Translations under genes and position numbers: made by a program | Notes under the pieces: generated by a model | The model's input: only the letters and a program-made list of their open reading frames with translations | Told to the model about the DNA's origin: nothing | Database searches by the model: none | Source: Maratus speciosus | Lineage: Eukaryota; Arthropoda; Arachnida; Araneae; Salticidae | NCBI GenBank assembly: GCA_963932465.1 | Contig: OZ010793.1 | Location: 254,149,333 to 254,213,332 of the forward strand | Direction of reading: 5' to 3' | DNA length: 64,000 nt | Part shown: positions 21,072-31,150 of the stretch, piece after piece | How positions within the stretch are numbered: the first letter of the stretch is position 1 | Layout of the letters: each line of letters starts with the position of its first letter

Positions 21072-23207
21072 ATGTCGAAGTTAAATTCACTGAAGTACTG
21101 CAGGAAAACGGATTTACAGAATCTCGCGGAAGTTTTAGGGGTGGAAATAGATGAACAAGACAATATGGCAATGATAATCGAAAAAATTGAAGCAGCAGAA
21201 AAATACGACGAGGAACTGACGTTAGTACAGGCAGGGTACATCGTAAAAGATAGGGAAGAACGCATCACGGCAGAAAAAGAGAAAGAGAGGGGAAAAAAAG
21301 AAAGAGAGAGAGAGGAGAGAGTTAGGGAAGAGAGAGAGAAAGATAAGGAAAGGGCGTTTACTTTAGAACAGCTAAAATTAACACAGAGTTCAGAAAGGCG
21401 AAATTCTACGGTAAGCAGCGGTTCCGAAAGATCCGTTAGATTACTTCTTAAAACTATTATGCATCGTTTTGATCCTGAACGATCCGACATAACATTATTC
21501 CTGAATTTGTTCGAGCGACAGGCGAATAGGTCCGGAATAGAGCAAGATGAATACGTCACACACTTGTTAGTATTATTGCCGGTGGAAATTGCAGAATTAA
21601 TCTTACGCGAACCAGCTCAAAAAATTGACAATTTCGAACATGTTAAATCGCTTTTATTAGCCCGGTACAGGTTGAGTGCGGAAGCGTACCGTCAAAAATT
21701 GAATAAACATGCACGTAATCCAGGAAACCCGTGGAGAGATCTCATATTCGAATTGAATAGTTTTCTCGAAGGATGGATTAACGGTTTGGGGATAACGCAA
21801 TTTTCTGAATTAAAAGACTTGTTGATCACTGATCAGATCAAACGACGTGAGGCGGTCGGATTAAAAGAACATTTTATTGATTTGTGGGCGAATTATAAAG
21901 ATCCCTTGGTGCTCGCTACGGCACTAGACGAATACGAGGCGATAAAAGGAGTGTCCAAAAAAACGTGGAACACGAGACCCACGCTTGATAGGAAACCTGA
22001 AAGGCCTAAGTATGAAGATAAATCGCGCGATAGGAATTCCGAAAGTAAACTCAACTGGCGTGAGCGGGAAACAAATAAAGAAAGGGAAAAACTCTTCGAA
22101 CGTAAAAATTGGAGTAAGTGCTTTATTTGTTCCAAAACTGGGCACTTGAGGGCCAATTGTCCCGAAAACAAAAGGACCGAAAAAACCGTTGCTAAAGTTC
22201 ATCACGTTAGCGGAAATATTGATCTCGAGGAAGGTTTTAAACCCTACTTAAGCCATGCCTTAATTAATGGAGAGAAAATCACTGTATTAAGGGACATTGG
22301 GAGTTGTTCCGATGTGGTCTCAGGCAGATTCATTAAGCCGGAGCAATTAGATGGTATGGTTGTGTGGGTGAGACAACCGCTAATGAACGATTTACGTTGT
22401 TTGCCGACGGCTGATGTAACGTTAGAATTGGACGGATTGGGGAGCATAAAAACAAAGGCCATAGTAGCAGACGCAGGATCAGACATGTCTTATTACATAC
22501 TGGGGAACGAAACTCAAAAATTGATCGATAAAATTAAGAGCGATAATGCCCAGAATTTAAACGCCGTGATAACACGGAGTCAGGCGAAACCGAAACCAGA
22601 AGGATTGAAGTCCGACCCGACGAAGGGGAAGGACGCGAAAAAGAGAAGTCCCCAGTCGAAAGAGACAGGCGCGGATACACGGGAAAAACCTACAGAAGAC
22701 GAAACCAGTTCAAGGGAAATGAATGGGGATTTGGGGGAAGACGAAGAGGATTTATTGTTACCCGATCTAGTGGAGGACTTGAGCATAGGATTAAGCCAGG
22801 TGGGGAAGAAGGAATTTAAAAGAGAACAAGAAACGGATGACTCTTTAAGCGAAGTTAGGAAAAGGGCAGAGTTAAAGAAGTCGCATTACGAATATAAGGA
22901 CTCGTTAATAGTACGGAAAACGTACGACCACCGGGGAAATGAAAGGATACAATTAGTCGTACCCCTGAAGTTTAGACAGGGTCTTTTAATCGCGTACCAT
23001 GAGGGCATTTCGGCTCATCTGGGAGAGAAGAAAACGAAAGACAAATTGTTGAGATACTTTTTTTGGCTCAATGTAATAAGGGAGTCTGAAAATTTTGTAA
23101 AATCATGCGACGCGTGTCAGCGTGTAGGGAGATCGAGGGGGCAGAAAAAGGCCCCATTTGACACTTGTACCGATTATTTCAGAGGTATTTTCAAAACTAT
23201 CAATTGA
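21072..23207 (+). CDS. Gag-protease with integrase zinc-binding N-terminus
   Basis: The 711-residue frame starts at an ATG 578 bp after the LTR. Residues about 60-96 are a highly charged Glu/Arg/Lys stretch, probably helical. Residues about 133-295 resemble the SCAN-like capsid of arthropod Gypsy elements. A perfect CCHC zinc knuckle (CX2CX4HX4C) is at 350-363. An aspartic protease region follows near 380-490, but the active-site triplet reads Asp-Ile-Gly at 408-410 where Asp-Thr/Ser-Gly is expected. After an acidic linker, the integrase HHCC domain appears (H643, H649, C679, C682). The frame then departs from integrase near residue 695 and stops at 23207. The catalytic core continues in the +1 frame from 23158. 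Integrase directly after protease is the unusual feature. Confidence 0.9.
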   Translation: MSKLNSLKYCRKTDLQNLAEVLGVEIDEQDNMAMIIEKIEAAEKYDEELTLVQAGYIVKDREERITAEKEKERGKKEREREERVREEREKDKERAFTLEQLKLTQSSERRNSTVSSGSERSVRLLLKTIMHRFDPERSDITLFLNLFERQANRSGIEQDEYVTHLLVLLPVEIAELILREPAQKIDNFEHVKSLLLARYRLSAEAYRQKLNKHARNPGNPWRDLIFELNSFLEGWINGLGITQFSELKDLLITDQIKRREAVGLKEHFIDLWANYKDPLVLATALDEYEAIKGVSKKTWNTRPTLDRKPERPKYEDKSRDRNSESKLNWRERETNKEREKLFERKNWSKCFICSKTGHLRANCPENKRTEKTVAKVHHVSGNIDLEEGFKPYLSHALINGEKITVLRDIGSCSDVVSGRFIKPEQLDGMVVWVRQPLMNDLRCLPTADVTLELDGLGSIKTKAIVADAGSDMSYYILGNETQKLIDKIKSDNAQNLNAVITRSQAKPKPEGLKSDPTKGKDAKKRSPQSKETGADTREKPTEDETSSREMNGDLGEDEEDLLLPDLVEDLSIGLSQVGKKEFKREQETDDSLSEVRKRAELKKSHYEYKDSLIVRKTYDHRGNERIQLVVPLKFRQGLLIAYHEGISAHLGEKKTKDKLLRYFFWLNVIRESENFVKSCDACQRVGRSRGQKKAPFDTCTDYFRGIFKTIN

Positions 23208-25539
23208 TTTAGTTGGCCCCTTGCCAGAATCCAAAACGGGAAATAAATACATGTTGACCGCCATATGTGTGTATAGCCGATACCCAGAAGCGATTCCAAT
23301 TGCAGATATGCTTTCGGAAACGGTAATTGAAGCTTTGACAACTATTTTCAGCCGTGTAGGTTACGCGTCGGAAATCCAGACAGATTTGGGGCGTAGCTTT
23401 ACTTCAAATTTAACTACTGCTTTTCTGAAGAAATTCGGTGTAAGGCTAAGACATTCGAGCGTGTGTCACCCTTCCTCGAATTTAATCGAGCGATTTCACA
23501 GGTCAGTTAAGAGATTATTGAAGGCGATATGTGTCGAAAATGGAAGTGATTGGGAGGCAAACTTACCCCATGCACTGTTAGCTTTAAGAACAGTGACCCA
23601 CGAATCGACGGGATTCAGTCCCGCGGAGCTAGTTTTCGGGAGAAATTTGAGAACGCCGGAAACATTGTTGTTTGAACAATGGACGGGAGAGAGTCAAGAA
23701 CATGAATTAGTCACTGAATACGTTTTCAAACTGATGAATCGGTTAAAACGTTGCCAAGAGCTGGCCGTCAAAAACATGACTACTAGCAGACATAAGAGAA
23801 AACTCTGGTACGATAGAAACGCGACCGAAAGGAGTTTCGAGCCAGGAGACGAGGTACTGGTTTTGGCCACTAGTAAACCAAATAAAATGTCGGTAAAATG
23901 GATTGGGCCAGGCGTAATCGAATCTAAAATTTCTGCTACGAATTATATTGTGAATGTTCCAGGTAGACGCGAAAAATCCCAAATTTACCACGTGAATTTA
24001 TTAAAACCTTATGTGAAACGCGTGGAGAAAATCAACATTTTGACCCATGAATTTCACGACCTAGACGCGATGCAAGATTTAGAGATAGTTTACCCTTCGG
24101 CCGACTCTAACAGTTATGATTTCAGGCAAGTAGTGGAGGAAAGTGACTTGAGGGACCGGTGCACGGCTGAACAGCTGCGGGAGTTAGAAAATTTATTAAA
24201 CACGTATAGGGAAGTCTTTTCGAACGACACAGGACTAACAGATCTAGCAGAGCATGATATTGAGCTTGTCGAAAACAAACCAGTGAGGATAAGACCTTAT
24301 AGAACATCAGTCAGGCAAAATGAAATTTTGAAAAAAGAAATCAAGCGTATGCTTGATTTAAAAATCATAAAGGAGGGGGAATCGGATTATAATTCTCCCA
24401 TGATTTTAGTGGAGGCCCCGGGTAAAGAAGCCCGACCTTGCATTGATTACCGAAAATTGAACTCAATTACTAGGGCTGAATTTTTCCCACTTCCTAATAT
24501 CGAGGATAGAGTTGAAAGAGCTGCCGCAGCCCAATATATCACAGTATTGGATTTGATTAAGGGGTACTGGCAGATTCCGATGACCCCCAGAGCTCAAAAA
24601 TTCGCCGCTTTCGTGAATAGTTTCGGGAGTTATTTACCCCTGACAATGCCTTTCGGTTTAGTCAACGCTTCATACCGATTTTCCAAATTTATGGCTAGAT
24701 TACTCAGTGGGGTAGAAGAATTTTGTCTACCATACCTAGACGACATGGCCATTTTCTCGAATAGCTGGGAGGACCATCTTGAGCATATAAAGATAGTGTT
24801 AACCAGAATCAAAGAGGCTAAATTAAAAGTCAAAATCGCAAAATGCAAATTTGCGCAAAAAACTGTTAAGTATCTAGGGCACGTAGTGGGGGAAGGTCAA
24901 CGCAAACCGGCGGAGGCGAAAATCAAGGCCATCGTGGAGTTGCCGGCGCCCAAAAACAAGACGGAAATTAGAAGATGTTTGGGTATGGCGGGTTATTATT
25001 CGAGATATATAAAAAATTACGCAACCATAGTGGAACCACTCACGCGAGCTTTAAAAGGAAAAAACAAAAAGGGAAAAGTAGATTGGAGCAACGAAATGGA
25101 AAAGGTGTTCAAACTCTTAAAAACAAAACTCACCGAAGAACCCATTTTGTATGCCACTGATTACGATTCCAAATTCGTAATACAAACCGATGCGTCTGAA
25201 GTGGGTATTGGGGTTATTTTGGCGCAGAGGAAGGGCTCAGAAGAACACCCAATAATTTTTCTTAGCCGAAAATTCACAGAACCAGAGCGGAGTTTCAGTG
25301 CCTCCGAGCGTGAATGTGCCGCTATAATTTTCGCAATAAAGAAGCTTAGACACTATATTGATGGGCAAAAGTTTTCCATAGAAACGGACCACAACCCATT
25401 AATATTCTTGAAAAACAATGCAGGCAATAATCCCAGACTACTCAGGTGGGCACTGACACTGCAGCCTTATCATTATGCAATTACTCATCGACCAGGCAAA
25501 GATATACCTCACGTGGATTACTTGAGCCGAGTAGAGTAA
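23158..25539 (+). CDS. Integrase core, reverse transcriptase and RNase H (frame 2)
   Basis: The 793-residue frame opens without an ATG (TTG at 23158), so it needs the upstream frame for expression. The integrase core carries D17, D76 and E111, giving 34 residues between the last two where 35 is usual; one residue is missing in the HPSSNLIERF segment. A chromatin-facing GPY/F-type module follows (KWIGPGVI, with GPG in place of GPY/F). Reverse transcriptase occupies about residues 370-560, with YLDD at 526-529. RNase H begins near 670, with D678 in QTDASEVG, then ERECAA, ETDHNPL and HVDYLSR. The frame ends at 25539, 275 bp before the 3' LTR. The overlap of 50 bases with frame 1 lies inside integrase, which suggests a one-base indel rather than programmed frameshifting. 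Confidence 0.92.
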   Translation: MTLVPIISEVFSKLSIDLVGPLPESKTGNKYMLTAICVYSRYPEAIPIADMLSETVIEALTTIFSRVGYASEIQTDLGRSFTSNLTTAFLKKFGVRLRHSSVCHPSSNLIERFHRSVKRLLKAICVENGSDWEANLPHALLALRTVTHESTGFSPAELVFGRNLRTPETLLFEQWTGESQEHELVTEYVFKLMNRLKRCQELAVKNMTTSRHKRKLWYDRNATERSFEPGDEVLVLATSKPNKMSVKWIGPGVIESKISATNYIVNVPGRREKSQIYHVNLLKPYVKRVEKINILTHEFHDLDAMQDLEIVYPSADSNSYDFRQVVEESDLRDRCTAEQLRELENLLNTYREVFSNDTGLTDLAEHDIELVENKPVRIRPYRTSVRQNEILKKEIKRMLDLKIIKEGESDYNSPMILVEAPGKEARPCIDYRKLNSITRAEFFPLPNIEDRVERAAAAQYITVLDLIKGYWQIPMTPRAQKFAAFVNSFGSYLPLTMPFGLVNASYRFSKFMARLLSGVEEFCLPYLDDMAIFSNSWEDHLEHIKIVLTRIKEAKLKVKIAKCKFAQKTVKYLGHVVGEGQRKPAEAKIKAIVELPAPKNKTEIRRCLGMAGYYSRYIKNYATIVEPLTRALKGKNKKGKVDWSNEMEKVFKLLKTKLTEEPILYATDYDSKFVIQTDASEVGIGVILAQRKGSEEHPIIFLSRKFTEPERSFSASERECAAIIFAIKKLRHYIDGQKFSIETDHNPLIFLKNNAGNNPRLLRWALTLQPYHYAITHRPGKDIPHVDYLSRVE

Positions 25540-25813
25540 GTCGGTCGTTAAACCCGACTATATGTATATATTAATATTCATTTTATTATGTGTAAATGTA
25601 ATCGTGTAAAATATAAATGTGTTTTGTCTGTTAAAGAGAAATTTCGTAACCAAATGTGTCCAGCTTTTGCAAGCTAAGTATAAAATGCAGGAAAAGGTTT
25701 TTTTGGGGGGAATTGATATAATTAAATATGGGCCACTTGAAATGTATGAGCTAACCATTTCCCTTACAGCATATTACGTCTGGTAGCCGAAATATGATTT
25801 GAGGGAGGGGTGT
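25540..25813 (+). other. 3' untranslated region and polypurine tract
   Basis: No coding sequence; no env gene. The purine run GAGGGAGGGG at 25801-25810 sits three bases before the 3' LTR and is the likely plus-strand primer site. Confidence 0.75.
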
Positions 25814-26734
25814 TGTGAGAATTCGACGATATCTCACATTGAAACTCTCAATTTACAAGGCAAAAGCCAGCATAGGGAAGCTAATGTATTTTCACCTAGC
25901 CTCCAAATTTCTTCAGAGTCCTAGAAAATGTCGCTAGAGATGAAACAAATACCTCAATTTCTATCAATCTTCGCAGATGACACTAGGGTGAAAGGAACTC
26001 TTTTATCTAGCGAGAGAAATATTCTTTTGATGTTCACGAGGGCCTCGTTCCCGTGGGAAAGTAGAAAGTGAAACCAGAGATGAAACCGGACGCGAAGGTT
26101 CCTGACTGCAGCCTACAGAGAAAGGGCTGGCCTATGAGATCATGGGCCACGGATGGTGAGTGGCTAATGGGAGTGTCTTTGGTCCTAGACGGAAAAACGA
26201 AACGGATAAAAGAGGATGCAAGAGCACTCTCGGGAGCTTTTTTATTCCCTTCTGTTGAAGTTGAGACTTCAAGGTGTTTCTGGCCGTGCAGAGTGGAAAT
26301 CTCTCACGGGCCGACAGCTTCGGGACATATTCCGAAGCACAGAAAAGCGAAAGCCAGGTGTGGCTGTTAAGATATCTCCATCACGGAGTTGAATATCGGA
26401 GGTTCGTAAACATCGGTTAAACATCTACAAAAAGTGCGACATTCCTGTCGAGTATCTCGAACTCTACCTTCGAAAATAGTGGACATTGAAATAATAAGAG
26501 ACTGACTACACTGAAAGCGATCTATTATTCGAGGACTGGACTTGATTCTATAAATATATTATTGTCAGCTGAACTCGAACCCTTTTATGAAAAACGTTGT
26601 AAATAAGACTTATATAATCCAGAAAATATCATTTAATTGTTTGTGATACAATAAAATATTTTTTTCGACATTGATAAGACCAGGCCGTTGAAGTTGCCCG
26701 CTACCACACACCTAACAACATCGGCTCCGTTACA
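25814..26734 (+). repeat. 3' LTR
   Basis: Near-identical copy of 19575-20493. AATAAA is at 26650-26655. It ends TTACA, followed by CCCT matching the 5' flank. A 100-residue frame (26068-26370) is interrupted in the 5' LTR and shows no domain. Confidence 0.93.
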
Positions 26735-26857
26735 CCCTAAATTTTAACTCTTGAAATACCTATCTCCTCATAGTCTCCTCAAATTAAATTAAATTACTAA
26801 TTGTGTGATTGCTAAATGCCTTGGCTAGCCCGTACATAATACCCTTATTATCTTATA

Positions 26858-29164
26858 GTCCAGTCAAATTAGGCAGAATTAGGGTCATTTTGGGACATAA
26901 TTATGAGAGTTTTGAAACTTGGTAATATTGTTTGGGAGGGTCTGCTAATGAACATACTAAAAGTCCTGATGGATGGGGGGTGAGCGCGAGGGGGAGGGGG
27001 TAAAAGAAGGTACCATTTTTCGGTTTTTTGTTAATATCTCATAATCTATAATTCCTACGGAAAAATTTCTAGTACAAAAGTTAAAGAGAATTAAATTCTC
27101 TACAAAATAGATCCTATACAATTTTCTCTAGAGTCCATAGTTAACGAGATAATTGCATTCAAAAATGAAGAAATTTGCCGAAAGTCACACCAGTGCCAGA
27201 GAGCGGGGCAATGGCACCTGCATTGCATGTATTTAACTTAAATTTAAATGACCGTTAATAAATGTTGTCGTCAGGTGAATGGAAGCCTGAACAATAACTT
27301 CAACAAATGACATTTTCTTAACTATAGATTATGTTATATAGATTATATGTTCCTTAATCGGGTTTGAAGTCATTTTAAACTAGTCGGATGTACCAATCCC
27401 AAAACTTTCTTCTATCTCATACATGTTAATACTTCAAAATTCGCTATCACACTTCCAAAATTAAATGGCAATCTATGCATCTCATGAGGATTCTAAAGAT
27501 ATGAAATTCCGTGCATTAGTTCTTGAGATATGACTATCGCTGAAATCGTCTAAATCCAGCAAAATGCTGCCTAGCAGCGCCACCTATTGGGTGATTTATA
27601 CCAAATCCTAATCAGCAACAATTTATGTGAACGTCTGACTGAATCTGAAGTTTGGAGAAAATCCGTGCATTAGTTTTTGAGATAGAGCTATAGCGAAAAT
27701 CGTAAAAATTCCTGCATAGCAGCGCCACCTATTGGGTGATTAACACCAAAACCTAATTAACAACAACTTGTGTCAACATATAGCTAAATCTGAAGTTAGA
27801 TGAAAATTCGTCCATTAGTTCTATAGCTATTGAGGCAATCGTGAAAAAGGCAGCACAGAAGCGCTACCTGTTGGGCGATTTACACCAACACATAATCAGT
27901 AGAAAGTCATATCAAGGACTAACTGAATTTGAAGTTTGGTGAAAATCCATGCGTTATTTCTTAAGATAGAGCTATTGGGGAAATCGTGTAAATCCTGCAA
28001 AATTCATCATAACAGCGCCACCTGTTGGGTGATTTACACCAAAACGTAATCAGCATCAATTCATATCAAGGACTAACTAAATCTGAAGTTTGATCAAAAT
28101 CCGTGCGTTAGTTCTTAAGATAGACCTATTGGGGAAATCGTGCAAATCCTGCAAAATTCATCATAACAGCGCCACCTGTCGGGCGATTTACACCAAAACG
28201 TAATCAGCATCAATTCATATCATGGACTAACTAAATCTGAAGTTTTATCAAAATCCTTGCATTAGTTCTTGAGATACAGCTATTGCGAAAATTGTGAAAA
28301 ATGCAGCATAGCAGCGCCACCTGTTAAGCTATTTACACCAAAAACTAATCAGCATCAATTTGTATTAGGGACTAACTGAATATAAATTTTTATTAAATTC
28401 CGTGCATTAGTTCTTGAGATAGAGCGCCCACAAAATTTTTGTCACATACACACAGACAGACAGACAGACAGACTCACAGAGTCACAGACAGACATTTTGT
28501 AAAAACATGTTTTTTGGAATCTCTGACCCCTAAAACCTGTAAATCCGTCGAAAACCGGAATTCGAAAATTTTCATGAATCCAATACTTTCTTCTTGTAAA
28601 GATAGAAGAAAGTAAAAACATGGATTAACGCCAATTTAATTTCCTTCTGTAACTTTTGTTTGATATACTTTTTTTTGCATAGTTTATAGACATATTGAGC
28701 CTTCAATCCGTCAGGACCAAAGAGGAATACGAAAAGTTTGTTCGATAGAGCTATTTCACGATTCGACGCAGCGACAAGTTTTGGACAGGAGTTTGGTTTG
28801 TCATAACCATTGAGCAAAAACTAATGCTATCTATGAAATGCTCTGTAGGACTCACACATGGACGAGGAATAAGTGGCGTCTAGGCGCCACAGCTACCTTT
28901 CATATTTGTACCGTCCTGGAAGAATTCTGTGGTTTAACTCTTTTTTCTGGTGAACAACATAAGGATTTTCGTGAAGCTCGGATGAATAGAGATGCTCCGG
29001 ATATCTCCAAACTTTCAACTTGATTTGAAAATCACCCGCCCTTTCCTCAGATAGATATAATTATGTCAATATCTTCTGGGGTTATTGAAGATGAAACTAT
29101 CATCTGCTTCAAAACTTTGGAAATCGGGATTAAAAGATGATTCAGGTGTCTAGCAAATGTTACT
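26858..29164 (+). repeat. Left arm of the foldback element
   Basis: Inverted counterpart of 30092-31148, split by the nested element at 27380-28613. Runs from the TIR through the GAGCGCGAGG motif to the coding remnant ending near AGGTGTCTAGCAAA. No independent gene besides the pseudogene described separately. Confidence 0.7.
27380..28613 (-). mobile_element. Helentron-like element (ACTTTCTTC family), complete
   Basis: Minus-strand orientation. The 5' hairpin is at 28585-28613 (stem ACTTTCTTC). ACTTTCTTCTATCT recurs inverted at 27404-27417, and the terminal segment ends CTAG at 27380. The empty site is visible in the opposite arm near 30650 (an A run on the plus strand, T on the minus), fixing both boundaries. 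Six units carry GCGCCACC markers at 27577, 27722, 27861 (variant), 28015, 28169 and 28314, a mean of about 147 bp. A CAGA-type microsatellite lies at 28450-28490. Noncoding. Confidence 0.75.
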
Positions 29165-30010
29165 CAGATGGTAAACTAATTCGGAAAGGTATAGCACAGT
29201 CACTCAACCGTATGCACATGCATTAAAATTTCATGATACTACTAAAACTGTGGATCCTCTAGTTATATTCCAACAGATTTCCTTGAGCAAACGTAGTAAT
29301 GCTGATTTAGCAAATTACCTACAATATGAATAGACTCTTTATCCTCTCTCTCTTTTCAATGACTGCGGAATGTGCAAGACAAAGAAAAGTGTTTTTTGTC
29401 AAATATTTGAACAATCAGGTGAGATATTATACCAACAACAAACAATAGTTGTGGATGGTGGCTTCCTGTTATATGAGGTAGTGTGGAAGAAGGGATCAAC
29501 AATACAGGAATTTGCAACACATAAATAAAGTACGTTAAGAACACTATTGTGGAAAGGGACTTAGAATTGTTTTCGACGGATATACTGACACTGTAAACAG
29601 TAATAAAGTAGCTGAATAAAATAGAAGGTGATCAGTGAAAACTTCAGTTGACATATATTTTGAAGAACATACTGTCATCAGCGTTCCCCAAAATCAGTTT
29701 CGCTGAAATAAGAACAATAAAACAATGTTGATTCTCATTCTATCCTCTAATTTAAATGACAAAGGAGTCTCATGACAGCAAAGTCTTAATAATGCCGCCC
29801 CTCTGACTGTTCAGATTGCTGCATGCACTGAGTGAAAGTGACAACGTTACTGTTGTTGGACAGGATGTGGATATTCTTGTTCTTCTCATAGTCTTAACCT
29901 CTTCAGATAAAAATGTATGCTTACAGATACAGCTGTGGCAGGGAAATGAACTGTCTCCTGAGATTTGAAGTTCGAAACGTAAGCTCGTTCATACGTTAGT
30001 GCCTATCACA
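28758..30010 (+). pseudogene. Decayed arthropod repeat protein of unknown function
   Basis: Several frames together give fragments in a sensible order: SDKFWTGVWF, TIEQKLM, GLTHGRGIS, then EQHKDFREARMNRDA, PFPQIDIIMSISSGV, VDPLVIF, LYPLSLFNDCGM, VVDGGFLLYEVVWKKG, VFDGYTDT, VPQNQF, and finally NVTVVGQDVDILVLL. I recall proteins with this motif order as multi-copy hypothetical proteins in arthropod genomes, but I cannot name the family. The FDGY and VVGxDxDxLVLL motifs suggest acidic-residue nuclease-like folds, which is inference. In-frame stops and frameshifts are frequent (for example a TAG at 28892), so the copy is dead. It runs from the left arm into the single-copy centre of the foldback element. 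Confidence 0.55.
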
Positions 30011-30091
30011 ACAACCGATCATGTTGTTCCTGGGGGCAATAGTAAACCTCATTCAGTGTACAACTGGTTGTAGGCAAAAATGTTAAGCCTT

Positions 30092-31148
30092 AGTAACGTT
30101 TGCTAGACACCTGAATCATCTTTTTACTCCCGATTTCCAAAGTTTTGAAGCAGGTGATAGTTTCATCTCCAATAACCCCAGAAGATATTGACATAATTAT
30201 ATCTATCTGAGGAAAGGGCGGGTGATTTTCAAATCAAGTTGAAAGTTTGGATCCGCAGCATCTCTGTTCATCCGAGCTTCACGAAAATCCATATGTTGCT
30301 CACAAGAAGAAAGAGTTAAACCACAGAATTCTTCCAGGGCGGTACAAATATGAAAGGTAGCTGTGGCGCCCAGACCCCACTTATTCCTCGTCCATGTGTG
30401 AGCCCAACAGAGCATTTCATAGATATAATTAGTTTTTGCTCAATGGTTATGTCAAACCAAACGTCTGTCCAAAACTTGTCGCTGCGTAGAATCGTGAAAT
30501 AGCTCTATCGAACAAATTTGTCGTATTCCTCTTTGGTCCTGACGGATTGAAGGCTCAACATGTCTATAATCTATGTAAAAAAAAAGTATATCAAACAAAA
30601 GTTACAGAAGGAAATTAAATTGGCTTTAATCCATGCTTTTTAAAATGACTTCAAACCCGATTACGGAACATATAATCTATATAACACAATCTATAGTTAA
30701 GAAAATGTCATTTGTTGAAGTTATTATTCAGGCTTCCATTCACCTGGCCACAACATTTATTAACGGTTATTTAAATTTAAGTTAAATAGATGCAATGCAA
30801 GTGCTATTGACCCGCTCTCTGGCACTGGTGTGATTTTCGGCAAATTTCTTCATTTTTGAATGCAATTATCTCGTCAACTATGGCTTCTAGAGAAAAATGT
30901 ATATAACCTTTTTTGTAGAGAATTTAATTCTCTTTAACTTTTGCATTTAAAAATTTATCCGTAGGACTTATAGATTATGCGATGTTAACAAAAAACCGAA
31001 AAATAGTACCTTCTTTTACCTCCTCCCCTCGCGCTCACCCCCATTCATCAGGATTTTAGTATGTTTATTAGTAGACCCTTCCAAACAATATTACCAAGTT
31101 TCAAAACTCTCATAATTATGTCCAGAAAAAAACCTAATTTGACTGGAC
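30092..31148 (-). repeat. Right arm of the foldback element
   Basis: Inverted copy of the left arm. Its minus strand repeats the N-terminal half of the pseudogene (about 30500 down to 30092). It keeps a Trp codon where the left arm has a stop (GVWAPQL), so it is the less decayed copy at that point. The minus-strand frame at 30203-30415 is part of this relic. Confidence 0.65.
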
Positions 31149-31150
31149 TA

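Larger units (their letters stand above)
19575..26734 (+). mobile_element. Full-length Gmr1-like Ty3/Gypsy LTR retrotransposon
   Basis: The element is 7.16 kb, flanked by a CCCT duplication (19571-19574 and 26735-26738), with LTRs of 919 and 921 bp starting TGTGAG and ending TTACA. By eye the LTRs differ by about 11 substitutions and one 2-bp indel, near 98.8 percent identity, so insertion is fairly recent. Internal order is gag, protease, integrase, reverse transcriptase, RNase H. Ty3/Gypsy elements normally place integrase last; integrase before reverse transcriptase is the Gmr1-type order. No envelope gene is present. One frame break within integrase and a changed protease motif suggest this copy is not self-sufficient. 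Confidence 0.93.
26858..31148. mobile_element. Large foldback element with ~1.06-kb inverted arms
   Basis: The ends GTCCAGTCAAATTAGG and CCTAATTTGACTGGAC are inverted, each flanked by TA. The inverted similarity continues through the whole of 30092-31148 against 26858-29164, once the nested Helentron-like element at 27380-28613 is removed. The centre (29165-30091) is single copy. It carries remnants of a protein gene on the plus strand, whose N-terminal half lies in both arms. This looks like an element that acquired long arms by inverted duplication of its 5' part, or two copies meeting head to head. Confidence 0.7.

Noticed and set aside
23158..23207. Programmed ribosomal frameshift between the two retrotransposon frames
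   Set aside because: The overlap falls inside integrase, which is not a usual site; a simple indel explains it better, though sibling copies could change this view.
25811..25819. LTR start at TGTTGTGAG rather than TGTGAG
   Set aside because: The 5' LTR lacks the extra bases, and only the TGTGAG boundary gives the matching CCCT duplication.
26068..26370. 100-residue open frame in the 3' LTR
   Set aside because: The same region in the 5' LTR contains a stop, and no domain is visible; it is probably chance.
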